A stretch of 64,000 bases of DNA from Emticicia fluvialis. Lineage in GTDB: Bacteria > Bacteroidota > Bacteroidia > Cytophagales > Spirosomataceae. The DNA lies in assembly GCF_024793945.1 (NCBI RefSeq), contig NZ_JANUSD010000016.1:1-64000 (forward strand), in the 5' to 3' direction. The notes under the pieces were generated by a model, which saw only the letters and a list, made by a program, of their open reading frames with translations, made no database searches and was not told the DNA's origin. The translations under genes were made by a program, and so were the position numbers. Shown in pieces: positions 43,280 to 52,249 of this stretch. Position 1 is the first letter of the stretch. Every line of letters begins with the position of its first letter.

Positions 43280-43699
43280 ATGAGCCGCTGCCCGGGGCCA
43301 GTGGAACTTTCAAGCTTTAAATGTGAGACGACCCAGAAAGTGTGGTCAACAGCTATTGATGCTGGTAAATATACTTATAGCAGTGCCTACGTTTATGTTT
43401 CTGACTTTAACGATGCTATCTATCGCTTGGAGCAGGAACCAACCATTAAAGATATAAATAAGAAGATTGATGCGCTTTCAAAAGAAGTAACAAAAGATAT
43501 GGAGGCCATATCAGACAAAAAGAACGAATCTTATGACAAACTCATGGCATTATATACAAACGTTATTGAACTTAGCAAATCAGCTCAATCGCCATCAGGA
43601 AGTTTACAATCTTTCGGTAATGATTTAAACCAGAAAGAAAGTCAGATAAATATGCTTATTACAGAAATTAAAGCCCGAAATCCGGATTTTAAGGAATAA
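43280..43699 (+). pseudogene. Possible 5'-truncated gene beside the hsd operon
   Basis: About 140 codons, AT-rich in the 3' part, encoding a soluble coiled-coil protein (KDINKKIDALSKEVTKDMEA). The N-terminal 17 residues look non-native (Arg, Cys, Pro-rich, different base composition), and the recognisable protein-like part starts only at SSFKCETTQKVWSTAIDAGK. I read this as the end of a longer gene whose beginning was lost when the hsd locus was inserted. An intact small gene of unknown function is the alternative. A terminator follows at 43729-43757. Confidence 0.45.
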
Positions 43700-43728
43700 T
43701 TAAAATTTTAATTTTAATTATTCAGAAA

Positions 43729-43757
43729 GGTGCCAGGAGATTTCTTCTGGCTTTTTT
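43729..43757 (+). terminator. Rho-independent terminator
   Basis: Stem GCCAGGAG with CTTCTGGC (one G-U pair) and a four-base loop, followed by TTTTTTTG, 30 bases behind the coiled-coil frame ending at 43699. Confidence 0.7.
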
Positions 43758-43949
43758 TGTTTTTGCTTAGCCGTAAAATAAAAACACTTTGATTTTATTC
43801 TTCTTTACATCAGCAGATATTATCTTAGAATCGACATAATATAATTCTAGAAAAGTATGGAAAATTAACCTTCAAATTTCGGTTCCAATTAATGTTCAAT
43901 ACAAGTAAAATTGAAATAGCTTTTCTCATTCCGTTTAATATTGATAAAA

Positions 43950-44549
43950 ATGAAGAAATTTTTATTAGATGATAATGTGCCCTATTTATTTACAATTTTA
44001 ATTGGACTCGCCGCCTATCAATTAAACAATGTTGTCACTATACAAATCGAATCTCCTATTTTAGCATTCAGTTTTAAAACAATCGAAGAGAATAAGGTAA
44101 ATTCAACAATTGTTGAAAGGGCAATAGAATGCGAAATAGAAAATATAAACTATAAGAAGGCTTTTAGGAGCTTAGAAATTGTTATTGCTTTCCGCACTAT
44201 TCTTCAAGAACCGCACAAAGTCTATAATCCTACGATTGTTCCGATTTCACCATCTATGATTATCTCTGGTACTAATAGTATTAATATTGATGAAGACCGA
44301 AACAAATATATAATCCCTGTGCTTCAACCGAATGCAAAGTATATATTAAAATTAACAACCAAACAGAATATTTCAATCAAAGAATATCCTAAGCTGTATA
44401 TAAATTCATCAGATGATGTTAGGCTAATAGAAACAGACCTGCTAGTAGTATTAATAAAAAATCAGATTTTGATTAATATAATTCTATTTGTAATCTGGTT
44501 TATCTTAATAATCATTTATTTTCAGATTTTAAAATCAAATAAAACATGA
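43950..44549 (+). CDS. Hypothetical membrane protein
   Basis: A 199-residue protein with one hydrophobic helix near residues 9-27 (VPYLFTILIGLAAYQ) and a second at the C terminus (INIILFVIWFILIIIYFQIL). The 140 residues between them look beta-rich. I chose the ATG at 43950 over the TTG nine bases upstream. It overlaps the following secreted-protein gene by four bases. Unrecognised and AT-rich. Confidence 0.65.
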   Translation: MKKFLLDDNVPYLFTILIGLAAYQLNNVVTIQIESPILAFSFKTIEENKVNSTIVERAIECEIENINYKKAFRSLEIVIAFRTILQEPHKVYNPTIVPISPSMIISGTNSINIDEDRNKYIIPVLQPNAKYILKLTTKQNISIKEYPKLYINSSDDVRLIETDLLVVLIKNQILINIILFVIWFILIIIYFQILKSNKT

Positions 44550-44962
44550 AAACAACAGTGCTATTCCTATTTCTAGCTCTAGTCAATTGCCTAAGCATTA
44601 ATGCTCAAAAGTGTAAAATTATGCTTGCAGATTATTTTGAAAATCGGGTAGATTTTCTAATAGATATTGACTCTCAAACGAAATTTAAATCTTCTCAGGG
44701 AATTGTAACTATAAAAAATACTAATCAATACAACGAATTTGACTTCAACCTGAAATTTAAGAATCAAAATCATTATTTACGCTATGAAACATATCTTTAT
44801 AGAAATAAAATCCCAAAATGGAATGAACAGCACCTAACGTTTTCATCAATTAAACTAAAGGACATTTGTCTAAATGCTATGAATAAGTATTACGTAATGA
44901 TAATACCACTACCTATGATACCACAAAAACCTATGGAACAGAAACCTATTGAAAACAATTAA
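44546..44962 (+). CDS. Hypothetical exported protein
   Basis: A 138-residue protein with a clear signal peptide (MKTTVLFLFLALVNCLSINA, cleavage at or just after AQ). The mature part is beta-rich with a Pro/Met-rich tail (PLPMIPQKPMEQKP). It is co-transcribed with the membrane-protein gene before it (ATGA overlap). Not recognised. Confidence 0.65.
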   Translation: MKTTVLFLFLALVNCLSINAQKCKIMLADYFENRVDFLIDIDSQTKFKSSQGIVTIKNTNQYNEFDFNLKFKNQNHYLRYETYLYRNKIPKWNEQHLTFSSIKLKDICLNAMNKYYVMIIPLPMIPQKPMEQKPIENN

Positions 44963-45061
44963 TTGTTCTTGATAAATAAATTATTAAACACATTTGTGTT
45001 AGTCAATTTTGGAATTGACTGAAACTTAATTGTAAGACTGTTTATTAGAGGCTACGACCCA

Positions 45062-45904
45062 TCAACACCCAACACTCTTATGCCCTCCAATGGGTTTTAC
45101 AACCTCTCCGTTCGCAGCTGGTTTTGACAGGTAAATGGTTGGTATTGATACGTTGTAATCGTCTGTAGTATCTATTAACAAATCCAGAATACCGTCACCG
45201 TCAATGTCTCCTGCAAAAATGATGTTTATCATCCTGTCATCGCCATTTGGTTGGGCTATAAGCAGGGTTTTACGTTCCTGGCCCTTAATTGTTGCTGTTA
45301 TATAAAGCCTGTAATTCCAGACCTCGAACCAATCAGGCTGGTTCGGAATTTGCTTTTTGCCTCCTTTAGCATATATTTTGTAATTAATTCCTGAATATTT
45401 TATAGAGACAGTATCGCCAGGATAAATAAATTCATTTGAAAGCTTTACTGATTGAATGTTTCTGTCTGTAAGAAACGGTAATGATTCAATCAAAATAAGG
45501 CAGCTATCCTTGTTTAATGCCTGCACGCGCCATCCTGTTTTATCACTTTCATTTTCGTCAACAATAGCATCGTTAACTCTTTCTGTCTTGATTTCTGTCT
45601 GTTTTAAATAGTAACCATCCTGACCTTTAAACAAGCCAAACCATTGCAGCACGCTTGCATTATTCCATACTTCGTCACCATGAAAAATTCCGGTTGGCAG
45701 CACTTTGGTTGTAAAAGCGCTATCAACAGGATAATGAAAATCGTCAAAGATAATTGAGTCATTTTCTACAACCTTGTTTGCGGTTAAGGTATTAACCGGG
45801 GTTGCCTTGTTTCCTTTACTATTCAGCCTGGCCGGGTCGTTGCATGCCGCCATTGCCAGCAATAAAATTAACGGTAATAACACTTTCCTGCTTTTGGGTA
45901 TCAT
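45062..45904 (-). CDS. Lipoprotein with FG-GAP-like calcium loop
   Basis: A 280-residue lipoprotein. From the ATG at 45904 the signal peptide reads MIPKSRKVLLPLILLLAMAA with the lipidated Cys at 21. The upstream Met codons in the open frame would place 21 charged and polar residues before it, so I rejected them. The mature part is beta-rich. The C-terminal FAGDIDGDGILDLLIDTTDD holds a DxDxDG loop of the kind found in FG-GAP or dockerin-like calcium sites. Function unknown; anchored in a periplasmic or outer-membrane face. Confidence 0.75.
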   Translation of the reverse strand: MIPKSRKVLLPLILLLAMAACNDPARLNSKGNKATPVNTLTANKVVENDSIIFDDFHYPVDSAFTTKVLPTGIFHGDEVWNNASVLQWFGLFKGQDGYYLKQTEIKTERVNDAIVDENESDKTGWRVQALNKDSCLILIESLPFLTDRNIQSVKLSNEFIYPGDTVSIKYSGINYKIYAKGGKKQIPNQPDWFEVWNYRLYITATIKGQERKTLLIAQPNGDDRMINIIFAGDIDGDGILDLLIDTTDDYNVSIPTIYLSKPAANGEVVKPIGGHKSVGC

Positions 45905-46175
45905 GTTTTTTAAATGGCGAATTTCATTTAATCCCCCCAATTTCATTATTATCCCCCCCACTTTCAAAAAAACTTATTTAACGGTTACATTTTTTTAATC
46001 GGCGCTTTTGAGGTGTTTTATTGGCTCCGGATGGGCCTTTAAGGCGTTTTCTGCCTACTTATTACTTCTGCTGCCTGCCCTTTTGAGCTACCCGCAACCT
46101 GCTGACTACTAGCATTGTATAGGTTTATTAGATACATTTGTTAATCCCGATTTTGCAACATTACGAAACCCAAAA

Positions 46176-47237
46176 ATGCTAAAAAAGACCAATCGCTCAT
46201 CTAATATTGAGCTGCTGCGACTATTCGCCATGCTGTACATTGTAGTTTATCACTTTATTCTACACTCGGTTATCCCTACTTCTCCAGAACTCGACTACCT
46301 CATCAGGCCCATAATTGGGGTGCTGCACATTGGGGTTATCTGTTTTGTGCTCATTTCCGGCTATGCGGGCATCAGCTTTTCGCTGAAAAACCTCGTGAAA
46401 CTCCTGATTCTTTGCTCGGTTTACTCTACGCTTATTTATCTGGTGGCGTGCCTCATCAAGCCCGATTTATTCGGTTTCAGAAGTCTGCCGTTTTCGTTGC
46501 TGCCGCTGCAATGGTGGTACGTGCGGGTATATGTAGGCCTGTACCTGCTGGCGCCGCTCATTAATATACCGCTCCAGACGGCTACCAGACGCCGAAAACT
46601 GCTTTACATTGCCCTGTTGGGTGTGGTATCGTGCATACTGGGGCAGTTTACGGGTGTGCTGGCCGACGGAAAAAACGTGGTCAATTTTATATTTCTCTAT
46701 TACGTGGGGCATTATATCAGACATCATCTGCGGGTTATTCCGCGCCGCATAGTACTCATTTATCTGGCTTATAATGTGGCGGTTTTCTTCTCGGTGCTGG
46801 CCCTGAACGCCTACCCTACCCTGCGCGACCAGGTGTTTCGCAGCCTGTTTTTCTCTTACAACAGCCCCGGGCTTATTATAAGCGGTATATTGTTTTTTCT
46901 TTGTTTTCTTAGTTTTCAATTCAATTCAGGCTTTGTGAACCGCGTGGCTGCTTCGGTTTTTCCGGTTTATCTGCTCCACGAAAACAAGTACCTGAGCCAT
47001 TATCTTTACGACTTTGTAGGTAGCCTGAAAGCGTACATACAGCAACCGGCACTGCTGATGCTGGTATTGGTACTGCTGGGCGTGGTGGTTATTTTGGCTT
47101 GTGTGCTGATTGACAAGGTGCTGAGCCCCGTTATATCGCGGATTGCAGACGCCGCTACCCATTCAAGGCTGTTTGAAAAAATTTCGGATTTTTCAGACCC
47201 CCTCCTGGCACGTATCAAAAAGCCCGAAGTACAATAG
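46176..47237 (+). CDS. Acyltransferase family 3 membrane protein
   Basis: A 353-residue protein with about ten transmembrane helices and the N-terminal block of acyltransferase 3 proteins (SNIELLRLFAMLYIVVYHFI), including the conserved Arg and the His of YHF. Such enzymes transfer acyl groups to extracellular sugars or lipids. Moderate GC, no neighbour in the same transcript. A -7-like TACATTTG lies at 46133-46140, but without a well-spaced -33 element. Confidence 0.9.
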   Translation: MLKKTNRSSNIELLRLFAMLYIVVYHFILHSVIPTSPELDYLIRPIIGVLHIGVICFVLISGYAGISFSLKNLVKLLILCSVYSTLIYLVACLIKPDLFGFRSLPFSLLPLQWWYVRVYVGLYLLAPLINIPLQTATRRRKLLYIALLGVVSCILGQFTGVLADGKNVVNFIFLYYVGHYIRHHLRVIPRRIVLIYLAYNVAVFFSVLALNAYPTLRDQVFRSLFFSYNSPGLIISGILFFLCFLSFQFNSGFVNRVAASVFPVYLLHENKYLSHYLYDFVGSLKAYIQQPALLMLVLVLLGVVVILACVLIDKVLSPVISRIADAATHSRLFEKISDFSDPLLARIKKPEVQ

Positions 47238-47277
47238 GCCATACACCCGGGCTGACACTAACACGCCCGGTTGGCCT
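47236..47277. terminator. Hairpin between convergent genes
   Basis: Outer arms AGGCCA and TGGCCT and inner arms CCCGGGC and GCCCGG form a GC-rich hairpin at the end of the acyltransferase gene, between two convergent genes. It lacks a U-tract on either strand. Confidence 0.4.
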
Positions 47278-47335
47278 CTGCATACAGGCGGCAGGCAAGC
47301 CGGGCTGGGTATTTGGGGCAGCAGAACCGGCCAGA

Positions 47336-47713
47336 CTACTGGTTATTGGCAGAAGGCTTGCGTTTCCGGAGCAGGTAATGCTGCACGCCTTGCTCTCCAA
47401 GTGTAAAAGCATACGCCTGTACAAAATCATAGCCGTTCCGGCTCATGAAATTGAGGGCATCTACCATCGACTCGAACTTGATTTTTTTGTCGTTTTCGTC
47501 GCGTACCACGGCCTGTTTGGGGTCAATGACACGGCTCTTTTGTCCGTAGTCAAAGTCAATTACCATTCTGGTTTGCGGAACCCGGTTAAAGCCCGTGATG
47601 GTCATGTACTCAGCCTTAAGGTCTTTCAGGGGGATGTCGTCTATGGATTGAGCGAAGCCGGCAGAAGCCACAAAAAACAAGGCAAGCGTTGCGATAAATC
47701 TGGATTTTGTCAT
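47336..47713 (-). CDS. Small exported protein
   Basis: A 125-residue protein with a signal peptide (MTKSRFIATLALFFVASAGF, then AQS). The mature part has a conserved-looking pattern MTITGFNRVPQTRMVIDFDY and a central SMVDALNFMSRNGYDFVQAY. It is probably a periplasmic protein of about 105 residues. I recognise no named family. Moderate GC, core-like. The region behind its start to 47970 holds no gene I can support. Confidence 0.7.
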   Translation of the reverse strand: MTKSRFIATLALFFVASAGFAQSIDDIPLKDLKAEYMTITGFNRVPQTRMVIDFDYGQKSRVIDPKQAVVRDENDKKIKFESMVDALNFMSRNGYDFVQAYAFTLGEQGVQHYLLRKRKPSANNQ

Positions 47714-47970
47714 GGTGGATACGTTTAGTTTATAAACAATTAATTGAGTGCCGGCAGAAAGCTGCCTGTGTAGCTAAAGTTAATAAACGTTAACCTATAT
47801 AGGCTTGTTGTGTAGAAGATGCATTTGCCATGCAAAAGATTTCTTGAAGATAACCGATACCGGAGAATAATTTTATAGCAACCCTATTACTTAGCGCATG
47901 AAATGTAGTAATTTAGGCGCGGCTGACTTAAGATACCCAAAGAGGCTACATTGGTTTCAGCCAAACAAAA

Positions 47971-48336
47971 ATGAAAGAACTCCGCAACAGATATTTGCAT
48001 GGGCTATATAATCTTTTTCACCACATCGGTAACCCTGACCCTGATATAGGAGTAATGTTTTGCATAATGGTTATGCAAATTTTTTTGGCACTGGATATAT
48101 CCATCATTTTTAATTTCAGGATTCCGACTACTGATGTCTTTGGAACGAAATACGAATGGATAGTAAGAATGGTGGCAGGTTCAATTATATGGCTTATTAA
48201 TACCTACATTTTTGACATTCGGGAGAGTATTTATTCTGACTACCCCCCACTGTCAAAGCGAACAACTTTGCTGATTACCACTATTTATTTTGCTATTACG
48301 TTGGGTTTTTTCTTTTATAAAGTAGCGCATCGGTAA
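47971..48336 (+). CDS. Small membrane protein
   Basis: A 121-residue protein with three hydrophobic segments (GVMFCIMVMQIFLALDISII near 27-46, EWIVRMVAGSIIWLINTYIF near 62-81, and TTLLITTIYFAITLGFFFYK near 99-118). Unrecognised, AT-rich, first of the run of small plus-strand genes that reaches 54134. It is comparable with membrane immunity proteins, but this is context only. Confidence 0.6.
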   Translation: MKELRNRYLHGLYNLFHHIGNPDPDIGVMFCIMVMQIFLALDISIIFNFRIPTTDVFGTKYEWIVRMVAGSIIWLINTYIFDIRESIYSDYPPLSKRTTLLITTIYFAITLGFFFYKVAHR

Positions 48337-48427
48337 AGGGAGTGATGTGTTATGTTTGTTGGGGTGATGGAAACTAGATTTTTATTAATACTCGGCTGTA
48401 TGTCCATTTAAGTAATGTGAAAAATTC

Positions 48428-48889
48428 ATGAACATAGAATTAAGAAAAATATCAAAAGCGGAGTTTAAAAATATAAAGACCCCTACCCTATTTGAAGATA
48501 TTGTATATGACCGAGCTTTTGGTGTAGTATCAAACGGTGAAAATGAGTACAAAATAGGTTGGTGGACTGATGGTTATACACAACCAGAGATAAAACTGAT
48601 TGACATAAATATTTGTACGATTGGTATAGATTTGGTATTCATTATATTTGAATTTAACACAGGCAGGATAAGGCTAAAACTCTCACTGAGCAATTACTTC
48701 TATTTTACTAGAATATTCAATGGTTTTTTGTACGTCATTTCAGAGTTTGATATTTTCAAAATCAATATTAAAAATCTGGATGTCGTTGAAACCTTCGCTC
48801 TTCCTGATATTTATACAGGTATTGAAGAAGAAAGTGAGAGCTATTTCATAGTTAAATGTATGGACGGCCGAATGGTAACAATCAAGTGA
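48428..48889 (+). CDS. Hypothetical beta-rich protein
   Basis: A 153-residue soluble protein that alternates short strands (YDRAFGVVSNGENEYKIGWW) and reads like a one-domain beta-propeller or WD-like fragment. I do not recognise it. AT-rich and isolated, with about 95 bases on each side, as its neighbours are. The size and character are those of orphan immunity genes, but no toxin lies nearby. Confidence 0.55.
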   Translation: MNIELRKISKAEFKNIKTPTLFEDIVYDRAFGVVSNGENEYKIGWWTDGYTQPEIKLIDINICTIGIDLVFIIFEFNTGRIRLKLSLSNYFYFTRIFNGFLYVISEFDIFKINIKNLDVVETFALPDIYTGIEEESESYFIVKCMDGRMVTIK

Positions 48890-48985
48890 AATAACTCTGA
48901 GATTACTTCAATGTTACGTTAACTATTCAATACCATATAAGTCACAATACTAAATAAGCAAAAAATTGTATAAGATAAATTTTAT

Positions 48986-49408
48986 ATGACCTTTCGTTTT
49001 GAAATAACTGACATACCACAAAAGAAAGATAAAACTTCTTTAATTGCCTACTTAGAAGGTGTTCTTCAAATCTACATTGGGGGTAAATTGTTTTTTAATC
49101 AACCATACATTCTATTAATCGAGTTAGCTATCTCTATCAAAGAGTGGTTAAATTCAGCAGAAGGTGGGAATAACGTTGATTATATCTATAATACAATGGA
49201 CCATGACGAACCTCTTTTAGAAATGATTCATCTAAAGTCGGGATCTTTTCAAATTAAGTCGATTTGGCAGGATTTAGAAATAATAGAGCAATTACCCAAA
49301 GAAGAGATAATTAATGGATTTGAAGAATATTTAGGTAATTTATCAAATACCTTAAAATCGAAATTGGATATTGACCTAAATGAGCTTCCAGCCGAGGAAA
49401 GTAATTAA
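48986..49408 (+). CDS. Hypothetical protein, DUF7878/immunity-like
   Basis: A 140-residue soluble protein (TFRFEITDIPQKKDKTSLIA, LEMIHLKSGSFQIKSIWQD). The pattern of a strand-rich N-terminal part and acidic helical C-terminal part (EYLGNLSNTLKSKLDIDLNE) resembles small immunity proteins; I cannot name the family with certainty. The last 30 codons exist as a second, diverged copy at 51678-51770, so this gene was duplicated and the copy was later lost. Confidence 0.6.
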   Translation: MTFRFEITDIPQKKDKTSLIAYLEGVLQIYIGGKLFFNQPYILLIELAISIKEWLNSAEGGNNVDYIYNTMDHDEPLLEMIHLKSGSFQIKSIWQDLEIIEQLPKEEIINGFEEYLGNLSNTLKSKLDIDLNELPAEESN

Positions 49409-49539
49409 TTTGATTCTATATAAATCACCGTAAGACTATATGTTCTTTATTCAATCGTGTTTATAGAGTTCTTAGAACGTTTATTTGAATTTTTACTTTA
49501 ATCGGATTAATATAAATTACTTTTTGCTACAGACTGAAA

Positions 49540-50064
49540 ATGAAAGCAATACTTTACTTCCTACTCTTTTTTATAAGCCTGCATTGCTTTAGCCAAACCA
49601 TGAGGAAGCAACATTCTAATACTAAAGAGTTGCCGCTAAAAGATACATTGTCGGTATTATCACTCCGTAATAAACAATATACAAGTCTTAATTACAAGGT
49701 TTTGAAAGTATGTGATTTGGATAACGAAGGATATCATATAAAATCGACTTGTAGAATTGAATTAACTCAGCAACATAAAACCATAGCATCAATTAAGTTG
49801 CCTGTGGCGGATGTAGAAGTTAGAAATTTTTCTGTGAGCAAGATAGAAGAAATCAATAGTGGTTTTAAAATAGTGGTAGACTGGGGCGGCGGAAACTATT
49901 TTTTCGAAAGAGAATTTTACTTTACGTTTAAGGATAAAAGGTTTTATCTCACTACTTTAAAGCTTACCAATTACATTCATGAACCGGAGAAAACAACTAA
50001 AAGAACACAGCAACTAAACCCACCGATTAATATTGAAAAATTCGATATTATTAAGTATCTATGA
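49540..50064 (+). CDS. Hypothetical exported protein (intact parent copy)
   Basis: A 174-residue protein with a signal peptide (MKAILYFLLFFISLHCFSQT). The mature part is beta-rich (VADVEVRNFSVSKIEEINSG, then DWGGGNYFFEREFYFTF). Its last 345 bases occur again at 52413-52757 with only about six base differences, a recent partial duplication. Family unknown. In this array it is one of few genes with export signals, along with the lipoproteins at 51181 and 51804. Confidence 0.7.
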   Translation: MKAILYFLLFFISLHCFSQTMRKQHSNTKELPLKDTLSVLSLRNKQYTSLNYKVLKVCDLDNEGYHIKSTCRIELTQQHKTIASIKLPVADVEVRNFSVSKIEEINSGFKIVVDWGGGNYFFEREFYFTFKDKRFYLTTLKLTNYIHEPEKTTKRTQQLNPPINIEKFDIIKYL

Positions 50065-50158
50065 AACAAACCTTATATACAGTATGAGTGTGATTCTTGA
50101 AATTGTTGTATAAACTACCTCACTCAAAAGTTTTACTATTAAAAACACTGCTTACAAA

Positions 50159-50548
50159 ATGATATTGAATTTATTTTACAGCGTATTCTTCGGCATGGTA
50201 AACTTGCTGATTTATTTAAAGCTTGAAAAGAAGTTTAAGTTAAAGTTTCCAAAATTAATATATATTTTAATCGTCATAATTTCACTGGCTCATATAGAGA
50301 TTTTAAATAAAGGCTTTCTTAAAAGCTTCGAGGATTTTTTCAACCTGTCTTTTTTCAGTATCGCTTTGATAATTTTTCACTATATGACAAATATTCAGGT
50401 GGCTGTCTTTAAAAGAAAGTTCATCCCTGAAAATGAGACCGGGCAAAAATTGCAAGAAATGATGTTAACAGCTTTTGACTTTATGCGCCAAAAGTTGATA
50501 TATCCGATGGCCTATATTACTCAACTTATGGAAATTTGGGACAAGTAA
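50159..50548 (+). CDS. Small membrane protein
   Basis: A 129-residue protein with hydrophobic segments at residues 3-20 (LNLFYSVFFGMVNLLIYL), 32-48 (LIYILIVIISLAHIEIL) and about 63-80 (LSFFSIALIIFHYMTN), followed by a soluble tail. Not recognised. It is followed directly by the repeat region starting near 50556. Confidence 0.6.
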   Translation: MILNLFYSVFFGMVNLLIYLKLEKKFKLKFPKLIYILIVIISLAHIEILNKGFLKSFEDFFNLSFFSIALIIFHYMTNIQVAVFKRKFIPENETGQKLQEMMLTAFDFMRQKLIYPMAYITQLMEIWDK

Positions 50549-50615
50549 GTTGGATAAAAATAAAATACATTCGACTGAATGTTCATCATTTATTAGTTGC
50601 ATAATTGCTTTTAAA

Positions 50616-50910
50616 ACGCATTTCTGATTTTTGGTTTTATTGGATTGATATAATTTAACCAATTTTTCCAACGCAGAGTCCCCTCGCATTTCACAAGGCC
50701 AGCGCGCACGGGAGACTCTGCTGATACCTCTGCACATATTTTACATAGCACTCATGAAAATTACAAGGATTTATTCCGAATGAAAGATTCTGAAAGTTTT
50801 CAAGTCAAAGGCTTTTTCCTGCCACTTTCTGAAATTCGTTAGATTGGTAACGCACTCACCTCTGTTCGGCTAAATATCTAAATTTAGTCGGTGGGTCAGG
50901 CGTTCTCTGA
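50616..50910. repeat. Composite repeat unit A (three hairpins)
   Basis: First of two tandem units of about 290 bases. It holds the GCAGAGTC/GACTCTGC hairpin (50673-50721), a 140-base conserved stretch, then the CTAAAT/ATTTAG hairpin (near 50866-50886) and a perfect GCGTTC-TCT-GAACGC hairpin ending the unit (50900-50914). The conserved stretch contains two very short frames, MKITRIYSE at 50754 and MKDSESFQVKGFFLPLSEIR at 50780, which may be debris of a gene. Confidence 0.75.
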
Positions 50911-51165
50911 ACGCATTTTTGGTTTTATTGAATTGATATGATTTAACCAATTTATCCAACGCAGAGTCCCCTCGCATTTCACAAGGCCATCACACACGGG
51001 AGACTCTGCTGATACCTCTGCACATATTTTACAAAGCACTCATGAAAATTACAAGGATTTATTCCGAATGAATGATTCTGAAAGTTTTCAAGTCAAAGGC
51101 TTCTTCCTGCCACTTTCTGAAATTAGTTAGATTGGTAACGCACTCACCTCTGTTCGGCTAAATAA
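50911..51165. repeat. Composite repeat unit B (tandem copy)
   Basis: A near-identical tandem copy of unit A with its own GCAGAGTC/GACTCTGC hairpin at 50961-51009. It breaks off inside the CTGTTCGGCTAAAT module near 51165, just before the lipoprotein gene at 51181. Substitutions relative to A are scattered, so the duplication is not brand new. Confidence 0.75.
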
Positions 51166-51180
51166 AAAAGAAGAAAAGTA

Positions 51181-51609
51181 ATGATATATATTTTAAAGAC
51201 AATTACCTTTATAAGTCTACAAATATTTATAAATTCCTGTACTAATAAATGCGTTGTTGCCGATATAGAAGTTAGTGAATTATTAAGTACAGTAGCTAAA
51301 GATCAGTGAATAGATTATTGTGAATTATTGGAATCTGCTTTATCGGGAGATATAGATTCAATTAAAAAATTATCATTATTAGAATTTGATGATGCTGTTA
51401 GATATGTTCACGGAGCTGTTATTGTAGATTTAATTCTCCAGATAGGGGAACAAAAGTATTTAGGATCTATTTTATCAACAAATCAAGAGCAAAAATATTT
51501 AATAAAGACCTATTTAGATATTGGTTTAAGCTATGGAAATAATCCAAAAGTAATGGGTACGGAATTACAAGATATCTTTCCCAGTATCTATGCTTTTTTG
51601 AAAAAATAA
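51181..51609 (+). pseudogene. Lipoprotein gene with in-frame TGA
   Basis: From the ATG at 51181 the frame encodes MIYILKTITFISLQIFINSC, a lipoprotein signal with Cys20, and reaches TGA at 51307-51309 after AKDQ. The same frame continues without shift as IDYCELLESALSGDIDSIKK and further to the stop at 51609, giving 142 codons in all. A single change of TGG to TGA (Trp 43) explains it. The 3' part alone (TTG at 51328) is an unlikely separate gene. A sequencing error is possible. Confidence 0.65.
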
Positions 51610-51647
51610 TATCCTATAATGGAGTAAATTAATTCCACCCACCGCAA

Positions 51648-51678
51648 GCAGAGTCTCCTCGCTTTTTGCAAGGCCAAG
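51648..51678. repeat. Half hairpin repeat R4
   Basis: Only the left arm and loop of the hairpin remain (GCAGAGTCTCCTCGC, then GCAAGGCCA). The sequence then passes directly into a fragment of the gene at 48986. Confidence 0.65.
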
Positions 51679-51770
51679 GATTTAAAGAATATATAGGTAA
51701 TTTATCGAATACCTTGAAATCGCAACTGGATATTGATCTAAACGAGATTTTAGTAAAGACCATCAATTAA
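51678..51770 (+). pseudogene. 3' fragment of a duplicate of the 48986 gene
   Basis: Thirty codons (GFKEYIGNLSNTLKSQLDID, then LNE) and a stop. They match the C terminus of the 140-residue protein encoded at 48986-49408 (GFEEYLGNLSNTLKSKLDID) with several base changes. The fragment starts exactly where hairpin repeat R4 breaks off, so a repeat-associated rearrangement removed the rest of the copy. Confidence 0.75.
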
Positions 51771-51803
51771 TTTTCAAATACCAATTTTACCAATAAACAA
51801 TTC

Positions 51804-52181
51804 ATGAAAGCACTTTTAATCTCTATTTTATTTCTTTTAACAGCAAGTTGCGCTAGTCCTGACCTGACTAATTCCGTTTGGATATGCACCATCGATGATA
51901 GATGTACAGACACATTAAAATTTGAAAGTAATAATCGTGTAACACACTATAGTTGTCAAATGAATTATACTTTCAAGAGTACTTTTGATATCTCTAAAAA
52001 CGTAGTAACAATTTCCGTGAAAGATGAGTCTCGCGAAGGTAAACCAGAATATGCAAGATTGAAATATCATCTTGGTGATAATGAATTATATCCTATTAGC
52101 AATGAAGAACTAGTCAATGGCAAATGGATAAAGCCTAACGCGCAGTTGGCTAAAAAGTATATATTTAAGAGAAGTAAATAA
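51804..52181 (+). CDS. Small lipoprotein
   Basis: A 125-residue lipoprotein with signal peptide MKALLISILFLLTAS and Cys16 in the lipobox LTASC. The mature part is beta-rich (TNSVWICTIDDRCTDTLKFE, TFDISKNVVTISVKD) and ends in a basic tail. This is the pattern of small lipocalin-like META/DUF proteins. It has no recognised family. It lies between half repeat R4 and composite repeat C. Confidence 0.7.
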   Translation: MKALLISILFLLTASCASPDLTNSVWICTIDDRCTDTLKFESNNRVTHYSCQMNYTFKSTFDISKNVVTISVKDESREGKPEYARLKYHLGDNELYPISNEELVNGKWIKPNAQLAKKYIFKRSK

Positions 52182-52249
52182 TCCAGTATCCGGCTAACTG
52201 TCCATTATTTCTTAGGGTTATAATGTATTTCAGGACATGATATGCCCCC

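Noticed and set aside
50754..50842. Small peptide gene in repeat unit A
   Set aside because: The frames are only 9 and 20 codons long and are explained as part of the repeat; noted as possible debris only.
51328..51609. Separate 93-residue gene with TTG start
   Set aside because: The same frame upstream holds a lipoprotein signal separated by a single TGA, so a broken longer gene explains it better.
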